A DNA stretch of 64,000 nt from Xanthomarina spongicola (lineage in GTDB: Bacteria; Bacteroidota; Bacteroidia; Flavobacteriales; Flavobacteriaceae). The stretch lies in contig NZ_QGGP01000008.1 in the NCBI RefSeq assembly GCF_003148645.1, forward strand, positions 48,778 to 112,777, in the 5' to 3' direction. Below, piece after piece: positions 19,683-26,398 of the stretch (position 1 is its first letter; the number at the start of each line of letters is the position of its first letter). The notes under the pieces were generated by a model, which saw nothing but the letters and a program-made list of their open reading frames with translations, was not told the origin of the DNA and did no database searches. Position numbers and translations under genes: made by a program.

Positions 19683-19712
19683 AAAAAAAGCCTATCCTAC
19701 GATAGGCTTTTT
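19683..19712. terminator. Terminator after the cold-shock gene
   Basis: AAAAAAGCCTATC / GATAGGCTTTTTT stem with a CTAC loop. Flanking A and T runs make it usable on both strands, so it may also end the minus-strand E1 transcript. Confidence 0.9.
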
Positions 19713-19717
19713 TATTT

Positions 19718-21769
19718 TTAATACTTTAATAAATCTTGAATTTTAGCTTTTACCTTTTCTGTAGAAGGTATCATGGTTTGCTCTAAAGTAGCATTTAATG
19801 GTATAGCTGGCATGTTTTCACTACCAATAACCATAACTGGAGCATCAAGAAATTTAAAACATTCTTCTTGAATTTTTCCTGATAATGCTCTTGCAAAACT
19901 ATTATTACTAGGTTCTTCAGTAACTACCAAACACTTTCCGGTTTTTTTAACCGATTTCATAATGGTTTCTTCATCCAAAGGAAACAATGTACGTAAATCA
20001 ATGATTTCTATTTGTTCTCGCATACCTAATTCACTAGACGCATTATATGCCCAATGCACACCCATTCCATAGCATACAACTGTTAATGTTTCAACATCTT
20101 CCTGTTTCCAGATTTCTTGAAGAATCCATGCTTTACCAAAAGGTAAAACGTAATTTTCTGCAGGCTCTACCGAAGTAGCTCCTTGTGTTCCTGGAACTTT
20201 AGACCAGTACAAACCTTTGTGTTCTAAAATTACTACAGGATTTGGGTCGTAATAAGCAGCTTTCATTAAACCTTTTAAATCGGCTCCATTACTTGGATAA
20301 GCTATTTTTATCCCTCGAATATTTGTTAAAACACTTTCTACAGAAGAAGAATGATAAGGTCCTCCACTTCCATAAGCACCAATTGGCACACGAAGAATCA
20401 TACTTACTGGCCATTTTCCGTTACTTAAATAACAACTTCTACTTACTTCAGTAAATAATTGATTTAATCCTGGCCAAATATAATCGGCAAATTGTACCTC
20501 AACAATGGGTTTTAAACCTACTGCACTCATACCAACTGTTGAACCTACAATAAAAGCTTCTTGAATAGGTGTGTTAAAAACCCTGTCGTCTCCAAATTTC
20601 TGAGCTAGCGTTGCTGCTTCCCTAAAAACGCCTCCTAACCTTCCTCCAACATCTTGTCCATAAAGCAAACATTCTTTATGTTTTCTCATAAGTTCTTCAA
20701 CTGCAAATAAGGCACAATCTACCATCACAACTTTATCGGCTCCTTTAGGGGAACGCTCACCTTTTTCTTCTGTGATTGGCGTTGGAACAAAATCGTTTGT
20801 AAATAAATCCTCAGGCGATGGGTCTTCTGCTTTGAGTGCTTTCTGAAAATCTTTTTCAACTTTTTCTATTGCAGAATTCTCAATCTCTTGAATTTCTTCA
20901 GAAGAAAAACCATTGTCCAACAACTGTTGTTTTAAAACTGGATATGGATCACGAGATCTTGCTTCTTCTAAATCGTCTCGATACCATTCCATTCGCACAC
21001 CAGATGTATGATGATTTAATAATGGTACTTTAGCGTGAACTAAAAACGGTCGACGTTCTTTTCTAATAGTTTTTATTACTTTTTCAACAGCCTCGTAACT
21101 TTCAATAAAATTGGCTCCATCTATAGAAATAGCTTCTAAACCTTTAAATCCTTTAGCATATTCGAAGGCATTTTGCGCTCTGGTTTCTGCTGCATTCGCC
21201 GAAATATCCCAACCATTATCTTGTACCAAATATAAAATTGGCATTTGCTTTAAAACAGCCATTTGAAAAGCTTCTGAAATTTCACCTTCGGTTACTGATG
21301 CATCTCCAAGAGAACAAACCACAAGAGGCAACTCTTTTAGTGTTTTATCATCTAACCCTTGTAATTCTTTATACTGCATTCCCATGGCAACTCCAGTTGC
21401 TGGAATAGCTTGCATGCCTGTTGCTGAAGATTGATGAGGTATTTTTGGTTTATCTGCATCCTTTAAACTAGGATGGCAATAATAAGTTCTTCCTCCAGAA
21501 AATGGATCGTCTTTTTTTGCTAATAATTGCAACATTAAATCGTAAGGTTTTAATCCGAACGACAATAACATGGCATCGTCTCTGTAATATGGAAAAGCAT
21601 AATCTTGAGACAGTAATTGCATGCCTAAAGCTGTTTGAATGGCTTCATGACCTCTTGACGTTGCATGCACGTATTTAGATACTTGCTTAAAATTAGCTTC
21701 GTATAATTCTGCCATAGATTTGGCAGTACATAAATTTGAAAATCCTTTTCTTAAAATTTCTTTCTTCAT
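19718..21769 (-). CDS. Branched-chain 2-oxoacid dehydrogenase E1, alpha and beta subunits fused
   Basis: Thiamine diphosphate-dependent decarboxylation of branched 2-oxoacids and transfer of the acyl group to E2. 683 residues: the alpha part (about 1-310) has RGHEAIQTALG, FPYYRDDAMLL and the TPP site GDASVTEGEISEAF...QDNGWDIS; the beta part (about 345-683) has LYGQDVGGRLGGVF, TPIQEAFIVG, GPYHSSSVES and VVTEE. Many bacteria encode alpha and beta separately; the fused form is common in Bacteroidota. The substrate call rests on the adjacent aminotransferase and E2. The start ATGA overlaps the stop of the aminotransferase gene, which suggests translational coupling. Confidence 0.9.
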   Translation of the reverse strand: MKKEILRKGFSNLCTAKSMAELYEANFKQVSKYVHATSRGHEAIQTALGMQLLSQDYAFPYYRDDAMLLSFGLKPYDLMLQLLAKKDDPFSGGRTYYCHPSLKDADKPKIPHQSSATGMQAIPATGVAMGMQYKELQGLDDKTLKELPLVVCSLGDASVTEGEISEAFQMAVLKQMPILYLVQDNGWDISANAAETRAQNAFEYAKGFKGLEAISIDGANFIESYEAVEKVIKTIRKERRPFLVHAKVPLLNHHTSGVRMEWYRDDLEEARSRDPYPVLKQQLLDNGFSSEEIQEIENSAIEKVEKDFQKALKAEDPSPEDLFTNDFVPTPITEEKGERSPKGADKVVMVDCALFAVEELMRKHKECLLYGQDVGGRLGGVFREAATLAQKFGDDRVFNTPIQEAFIVGSTVGMSAVGLKPIVEVQFADYIWPGLNQLFTEVSRSCYLSNGKWPVSMILRVPIGAYGSGGPYHSSSVESVLTNIRGIKIAYPSNGADLKGLMKAAYYDPNPVVILEHKGLYWSKVPGTQGATSVEPAENYVLPFGKAWILQEIWKQEDVETLTVVCYGMGVHWAYNASSELGMREQIEIIDLRTLFPLDEETIMKSVKKTGKCLVVTEEPSNNSFARALSGKIQEECFKFLDAPVMVIGSENMPAIPLNATLEQTMIPSTEKVKAKIQDLLKY

Positions 21770-22836
21770 TTAACTAAAACCTTTTCTATTTTAACCATCC
21801 AATTGAATGTATCTTCAATCTTACCTGTTTTAATTCCATTCAATGTATTATTAATATCCAAACCTACTGGGCTTTCGTTAGACACATGAATAACGTCTCC
21901 ATTCAATCCAATGTCTTGAATATAAGCTATACCTACTGCTGTTCCTGTACCAAAAGCTTCTTCTAAAGTACCGTTATTAGAAGCTTCTTTAACTTCGTCG
22001 ATACTAATTGGTCGTTCAACAACTTCAAATCCTTTATGTTTTAATAATTCCATAACACTAATACGCGTGATGCCATCTAATATGGCTCCATCTCTTCCTG
22101 GAGTGATTATTTTACCATCAATTTTGAAAAAGATGTTCATGGTTCCAACTTCCTGGATGTATTTATGTTCAACTGCATCTAACCACAAAACTTGGTCGTA
22201 GCCTTTGGATTTTGCCAGTTCTGTTGGACGAATGGCTGCAGCATAATTACCAGCAGCTTTAGCCTCTCCTGTTCCTCCTGCTACTGCTCTAATGTATTTT
22301 TTCTCTGCCCATAATTTTATGCGTTTGCTAAAGAATGGTCCAGCTGGTGAAGCAATAATTATGAATTTATAATGAGTGGCTGCTCGCATACCTATAAAAG
22401 GTTCATCGGCATACATAAAAGGTCGAAGATACAATGCACTTCCATCTTGAGGTGGAATCCAACTTTTTTCTAAGGCTACTAACTGCTTTAATCCTTCTAC
22501 AAAAAGAGATTCAGGGAAATCTGGCATACCCATTCTGTCTGCACTAAAATTCAAGCGTTCTGCATTTTTATTTGGACGGAATAACATAGGGTTTCCTTCG
22601 GCATCAACCGTAGCCTTCATCCCTTCAAAAATGGCTTGACCATAATGTAATGCCATTGCTGCAGGATGCGTTGGAATTAAAGCTAAAGGTTCTATTCTAG
22701 GATTAACCCATTGTCCATTTTCGTAATCGCAAATAAACATATGGTCCGTAAATGTTGTTCCTAACGGAATGTTGTTAAAGTCTAATGTATCGACTCTTGA
22801 TTTTTCTACTTTGGTAATTGAAATGTTATTAGACAT
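21766..22836 (-). CDS. ilvE: Branched-chain amino acid aminotransferase
   Basis: PLP enzyme interconverting Leu, Ile and Val with their 2-oxoacids. About 356 residues. Motifs include HYGQAIFEGMKA, LRPFMYADEPFIG, the PLP-lysine region GGTGEAKAAGNYAAAI, YIQEVGTMNIFF, DGITRISVMELL and EEAFGTGTAVGI. An upstream ATG at 22869 would add 11 residues, but that extension lies within an ATTCC...GGAAT hairpin repeat, so the start is set at MSNNISITK. It directly feeds the E1/E2 complex encoded on both sides and overlaps the E1 start by 4 bp. Confidence 0.92.
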   Translation of the reverse strand: MSNNISITKVEKSRVDTLDFNNIPLGTTFTDHMFICDYENGQWVNPRIEPLALIPTHPAAMALHYGQAIFEGMKATVDAEGNPMLFRPNKNAERLNFSADRMGMPDFPESLFVEGLKQLVALEKSWIPPQDGSALYLRPFMYADEPFIGMRAATHYKFIIIASPAGPFFSKRIKLWAEKKYIRAVAGGTGEAKAAGNYAAAIRPTELAKSKGYDQVLWLDAVEHKYIQEVGTMNIFFKIDGKIITPGRDGAILDGITRISVMELLKHKGFEVVERPISIDEVKEASNNGTLEEAFGTGTAVGIAYIQDIGLNGDVIHVSNESPVGLDINNTLNGIKTGKIEDTFNWMVKIEKVLVK

Positions 22837-22857
22837 TTTATATTTTTTTGAGTTGAG

Positions 22858-22878
22858 ATTCCTCGACATACTCGGAAT
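22858..22878. repeat. Short hairpin repeat, ATTCC...GGAAT variant
   Basis: ATTCC-TCGACATACTC-GGAAT, preceded by GAG and followed by AAC like the copies at 34065 and the GIY-YIG unit ends. It occupies the spacer between the E2 stop and the aminotransferase start. Confidence 0.6.
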
Positions 22879-22889
22879 AACAACGCGAT

Positions 22890-24188
22890 TTATATTTCTC
22901 TATTGATATCAAATTGTTCAAAATAATCAGCAACACGACGTACAAAACTTCCTCCTAAAAATCCATCAACTACACGATGATCAAAGGATAAAGACAAATA
23001 CATCATACTTCGAATGGCAATTTCATCACCTTTTTCTGTTTCAATAACTTCTGGGCGTTTTTTTATAATTCCTAGAGCTAAAATGGCAACTTCTGGCTGA
23101 TTAATAATAGGTGTTCCCATCACGCTTCCAAACGTTCCTACGTTCGATATGGTGAAAGTACTTCCTTTAATATCGTCTCCTACCAATTTATTTTCTCTAG
23201 CTTTTATTGCTAGATCATTTACGTTTTTAGCTAATGCTTTTAAATCTTTCTGGTCTGCATTTTTCACAACAGGAACTATCAAATTTCCACTTGGCAAAGC
23301 AGTTGCCATACCTATATTGATTTCTTCTTTTACTATAATATTCTTACCATCTACAGAAGCATTAATATTTGGAAAATCTTTGACTGCTTTTGATACTGCC
23401 TCAACAAATAATGGTGTGAAAGTTAATCTTTCGCCATACTTCTTTTCAAAAGCTACTTTATTGGTATTTCGCCAATTTACCATATTTGTTAAATCGGCTT
23501 CTACGTAGGCTGTAACATGAGGCGAAGTGTGTTTTGAATAAACCATACGATCAGCAATCATTTGGCGCATTCTATCCATTTCTATTACTTTCCCTTTGCC
23601 TTTATCGAAATTTAATTGTGGAATTCTGTATGCTGTTGGATCTTGTGTTGTTACAGGTTGTACAAACTGATAAGGTCTGCCTTCGTTTATATAATTAAAA
23701 ACATCACTTTTGCGCAATCTTCCATCATTTCCTGTAGCCGGAATTCTAGCTAGTTCTTCAAAACTAATGTGTTGTTCTTTAGCAATTGAAATAATTAATG
23801 GTGAAAAAAACGTGTTTGAATTTGAAACTGAAAATGATTGAGATCCTTCAACAGTTTCTGAAGTGATAGTTCGTTTCTTTTTAACTTCTCTCTTCTGCTT
23901 TAGAGATTCTTCGCTATCGCTCTGAATGACATTTTGCTTTTTTGATAATTTTGAAGATGATGTTTTACCATCTGTTTTAATAATGGCTATGGTTTCACCT
24001 ATTTTAATAACTTCATTTGCCTTGTAAAGAATCTGTTCAATTACACCAGAAATAGTTGAAGGCACTTCAGAATCTACTTTATCTGTAGCAACTTCTAATA
24101 GCATTTCATCTTCTTCAATAGTATCGCCAACATTTTTGAACCATGTAATAATGGCTGCTTCTGTAATACTTTCGCCTAATTTTGGCAT
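22890..24188 (-). CDS. 2-oxoacid dehydrogenase E2 (dihydrolipoyl acyltransferase)
   Basis: Carries the acyl group from E1 to CoA; core of the branched-chain complex. From the chosen start MPKLGES: lipoyl domain 1-80 with the lipoyl-lysine in ATDKVDSEVPS, a peripheral subunit-binding domain (SPLIISIAKEQ...ATGNDGRLRKSDVFNYI), and a catalytic domain ending in SLSFDHRVVDGFLGG with the DHRVVDG motif. The frame is open to an ATG at 24236, but those 16 residues (KEIPAYAGS region) are a translated hairpin repeat. Residues about 87-96 of the linker (VIQSDSEES) are another translated repeat. If 24236 is used, it overlaps the GIY-YIG stop. Confidence 0.92.
   Translation of the reverse strand: MPKLGESITEAAIITWFKNVGDTIEEDEMLLEVATDKVDSEVPSTISGVIEQILYKANEVIKIGETIAIIKTDGKTSSSKLSKKQNVIQSDSEESLKQKREVKKKRTITSETVEGSQSFSVSNSNTFFSPLIISIAKEQHISFEELARIPATGNDGRLRKSDVFNYINEGRPYQFVQPVTTQDPTAYRIPQLNFDKGKGKVIEMDRMRQMIADRMVYSKHTSPHVTAYVEADLTNMVNWRNTNKVAFEKKYGERLTFTPLFVEAVSKAVKDFPNINASVDGKNIIVKEEINIGMATALPSGNLIVPVVKNADQKDLKALAKNVNDLAIKARENKLVGDDIKGSTFTISNVGTFGSVMGTPIINQPEVAILALGIIKKRPEVIETEKGDEIAIRSMMYLSLSFDHRVVDGFLGGSFVRRVADYFEQFDINREI
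23902..23930. repeat. Half copy of the GTCATT...AATGAC repeat inside the E2 gene
   Basis: Same sequence type as the right half of the elements at 26327-26391 and 32605-32668 (AGATTCTTCGCT...CTCTGAATGAC). It is in frame and encodes VIQSDSEES in the flexible linker after the lipoyl domain. Confidence 0.75.
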
Positions 24189-24202
24189 TTTAAATTCAAA
24201 AC

Positions 24203-24581
24203 TTCCTGCGTAGGCAGGAATCTCTTTATCTTTCATTTCTAATTTTATTAAAATCTAAACTCCAGTTCGTACTTAAATCCGTCCAACTAGGATTCATTTC
24301 CTCAATCAGCTTTATTTTCCAGTCTCTTTTCCATTTTTTAAGTTGTCGTTCTCTAATTATTGCTTTTTCGTCAACTTCATACTCTTCAAAATATATGAGT
24401 TTATCACAGTTATATTTTGCAGTAAATGATTTTGGACGAATTTTCAGTTTGTGTTCTTTAATTCTTTCCTCAATATCATCAGTCATACCTATATAAGTTA
24501 CTCCATTAGGTTTGTTTGCCATAATATAAACATACCAACGTTTCATTTCTTTTTAATATGAGATTCCTGCTTTCGCAGGAA
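24203..24581 (-). mobile_element. GIY-YIG palindromic unit 1 (379 bp, intact)
   Basis: A GIY-YIG gene flanked by two hairpins in inverted orientation. The left is TTCCTGC-GTAG-GCAGGAA followed by TCTC (24203-24220); the right is AGA followed by TTCCTGC-TTTC-GCAGGAA (24564-24581). Read outward, the two ends are inverted repeats of about 20 bp. A second unit of almost identical length and layout lies at 25175-25554. The right hairpin is inside the end of paaY and the left inside the open frame before the E2 start. No target duplication was identified. That it is mobile is an inference from duplication and structure. Confidence 0.6.
24226..24546 (-). CDS. GIY-YIG nuclease family protein (UPF0213/YhbQ-like)
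   Basis: A 106-residue single-domain GIY-YIG protein. YVYIM (5-9) and TYIGMT (17-22) form the two-strand signature, followed by Arg28, the EH pair (31-32) and IRERQLKKWKRDWK (about 63-76) containing the expected Glu. Family members are structure-specific or homing-type endonucleases or uncharacterised. Its ATG overlaps the paaY stop (ATGA), so it is probably translated from the paa transcript. It sits between inverted hairpins, with a frameshifted paralogue on the other side of paaY. Nuclease activity is inferred from the family. Confidence 0.9.
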   Translation of the reverse strand: MKRWYVYIMANKPNGVTYIGMTDDIEERIKEHKLKIRPKSFTAKYNCDKLIYFEEYEVDEKAIIRERQLKKWKRDWKIKLIEEMNPSWTDLSTNWSLDFNKIRNER

Positions 24582-25166
24582 ATGTTCACGAAGCGTCTTA
24601 TAGACATCTTCCTGCATTTTCATATTTTCTGGAACTTCTCTCAAAGGTTCCACTTCCTTTAAACTCTCATGACAATCAGCTGGCAACTGCTGGTATAACT
24701 GTGTGCCTCTGGTTTTCCAAGCAATCATTTCATCACTAACTTGTTTAATCACTTTTGCAGGATTTCCAACAACTAGACTTCGCTTTGGAATTATAGTTTC
24801 TGCTTTAACAAAAGCCATAGCTCCAACAATACTTTCGTCACCAATCTCGGCATCATCCATAATAACCGAATTCATTCCAATCAAACAATTTCTGCCCAAA
24901 TTCGCGCCATGAATAATAGCTCCATGACCAACATGAGCGCTCTCTTTTAGTGTAATAGATTTTCCTGGAAACATGTGAATTGTACAGTTTTCCTGAACAT
25001 TAACACCATCTTCTAAAATAATTTGTCCCCAATCTCCACGAATGGCTGCTCCTGGACCTATATAACAATTTCTTCCAATAATGACATTTCCAGTTACTGC
25101 AGCCAAAGGATGCACGAAACTAGATTCGTGAACAACTGGTGTGTAATTTTTGAAGCTGTAAATCAT
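24543..25166 (-). CDS. paaY: PaaY-like hexapeptide-repeat protein (gamma-carbonic anhydrase fold)
   Basis: A left-handed beta-helix protein, 207 residues. PaaY is known as a thioesterase that clears dead-end CoA adducts in phenylacetate degradation. Hexapeptide repeats run from about 18 to 140, with metal-ligand histidines in ENCTIHMF, SAHVGHGAIIHG, and GNPAKVIK after the helix. The last 12 residues (FLRKQESHIKKK) are encoded by the hairpin repeat at 24564-24581 and its flank, so the natural tail has been replaced or extended. It lies between the two GIY-YIG units, and its stop overlaps the nuclease start. Confidence 0.88.
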   Translation of the reverse strand: MIYSFKNYTPVVHESSFVHPLAAVTGNVIIGRNCYIGPGAAIRGDWGQIILEDGVNVQENCTIHMFPGKSITLKESAHVGHGAIIHGANLGRNCLIGMNSVIMDDAEIGDESIVGAMAFVKAETIIPKRSLVVGNPAKVIKQVSDEMIAWKTRGTQLYQQLPADCHESLKEVEPLREVPENMKMQEDVYKTLREHFLRKQESHIKKK

Positions 25167-25174
25167 ATTTCTAC

Positions 25175-25554
25175 TTCCTGCGAAAGCAGGAATTTTCTTA
25201 TTCGTTAATTCTAAATTTTCTAGTATCTATATTCCAATTAGCAGTTAAATCTGACCAACTTGGATTCATCTCTTCTATTAGATTCACTTTCCAATCTCTC
25301 TTACACTTTTTGAATTGTCTTTCTCTTATTGAAGCTTCTTCTCCATTTTCAAACTCCTCAAAAAAAAACAAGATTTTCACAATTATATCTCGCTGTGAAA
25401 GACTTTCGATATATTCTACATTTATGTTCTTTTACTCTTTCGTTTATATTATCTGTAACTCCTATATAAATTACTCCATTTGGTTTATTTGCCATGATGC
25501 AGACATACCAGAATTCTATTTTTTATTATTATGAGATTCCTGCCTTCGCAGGAA
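25175..25554 (-). mobile_element. GIY-YIG palindromic unit 2 (380 bp, decayed)
   Basis: Same structure as unit 1: left hairpin TTCCTGC-GAAA-GCAGGAA (25175-25192), right hairpin TTCCTGC-CTTC-GCAGGAA (25537-25554), and between them a GIY-YIG reading frame in the same orientation, now broken. It is one base longer than unit 1. The right end lies 4 bp from the stop codon of the crotonase gene; the left end lies 8 bp from the paaY start. Confidence 0.6.
25198..25518 (-). pseudogene. Frameshifted GIY-YIG nuclease paralogue
   Basis: Translating the minus strand from about 25518 gives WYVCIMANKPNGVIYIGVTD, closely matching the intact copy. The frame then hits TGA right after LVFF because a T run has nine T where eight would keep the frame. 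The other frame continues as EEFENGEEASIRERQFKKCK to NPSWSDLTANW and RINE. The start codon is also missing: the in-frame upstream codons are AAA ATA GAA TTC after a TAA. A short GTG-started remnant (to 25380) could be translated but lacks the GIY-YIG signature. Confidence 0.85.
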
Positions 25555-25558
25555 TTGG

Positions 25559-26311
25559 TTATTTAAACCCTTTTAATTTCTCTTTAGTAAATTCTGAAAG
25601 CACGAGTCTCCCACTTATTGCTGCACGTTCTGCTAAAAGTGCATCCCAATTTTCTGTTCCTTGCCAGAATACATTTTTCATCTCTTGCATGGCTTCAGTA
25701 TTGTAAGTACACAAATGTTCTGCAGTAGTTTTAACTGCTTCGTCTAGTGCTTCTGTATTTTCAAATACTTGTGTAAATAGTCCTTTTTCTTTTGCCCATT
25801 CAGCAGGATAAAATGAATTAGCATCTATAGCGATTTGTGACATGGCACTTAATCCCATTTTTCTTTCAATAGCTGGTCCTACTACAAAAGGTCCAATACC
25901 AATGTTTAATTCACTCAATTTTATGGCAGCAAATTTTGAAGCCATACAATAATCTGTTGATGCTGCTAATCCAACTCCTCCTCCAACGGTTTTTCCTTGA
26001 ATACGACCAATAATGAATTTTGGACATTTACGCATTGCGTTAATGACATTAGCAAAACCTGAAAAGAATACTTTTCCTGTTGCTTCATCATTTATACTAA
26101 TTAATTCCTTAAAACTTGCTCCAGCACAGAAGGTTCTATCGCCTCCACTCATTAATACAATGACTTTAATTTCATTATTATTGCCAGCATTTGTAATGGT
26201 TTGAGCTAATTTAGCTAATACATCTCCTGGTAAAGAGTTGTGAGCAGGATGAAAAAACTCAATATATCCTACTTCGTTTTCTATAGTTTGTTTTACGTAT
26301 GGGTCACTCAT
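25559..26311 (-). CDS. Enoyl-CoA hydratase/isomerase (crotonase family), PaaF/PaaG-like
   Basis: A 250-residue crotonase. Oxyanion-hole segments are GDRTFCAGASFKEL (about 57-70) and QGKTVGGGVGLAAS (about 104-117). The glutamate positions expected for hydratases are not obvious (KLSELNIGIGPFVVGP replaces the usual EI-LG-PG-G), so hydratase versus isomerase cannot be decided. In context it may be the 2,3-dehydroadipyl-CoA hydratase step, since the other crotonase here looks like PaaG. It sits between paaZ and GIY-YIG unit 2. Confidence 0.82.
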   Translation of the reverse strand: MSDPYVKQTIENEVGYIEFFHPAHNSLPGDVLAKLAQTITNAGNNNEIKVIVLMSGGDRTFCAGASFKELISINDEATGKVFFSGFANVINAMRKCPKFIIGRIQGKTVGGGVGLAASTDYCMASKFAAIKLSELNIGIGPFVVGPAIERKMGLSAMSQIAIDANSFYPAEWAKEKGLFTQVFENTEALDEAVKTTAEHLCTYNTEAMQEMKNVFWQGTENWDALLAERAAISGRLVLSEFTKEKLKGFK

Positions 26312-26326
26312 AAATTTTATTTTGTT

Positions 26327-26391
26327 GTCATTGCGAGGACGAAGGACGTGGCAATCTTTCTTTTGAGATTCTTCGCTTCGCTCTGAATGAC
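26327..26391. repeat. MITE-like repeat, GTCATT...AATGAC ends (copy 1)
   Basis: A 65-bp element with imperfect inverted ends: GTCATTGCGAGGACGAAGGA on the left and CTTCGCTCTGAATGAC on the right. Starts 7 bp after the paaZ stop. A near copy is at 32605-32668 and a half copy at 23902-23930. Confidence 0.75.
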
Positions 26392-26398
26392 ATTTAGT

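Noticed and set aside
22837..22869. Longer start of the aminotransferase
   Set aside because: The 11 added residues are translated from a hairpin repeat that also occurs between other genes.
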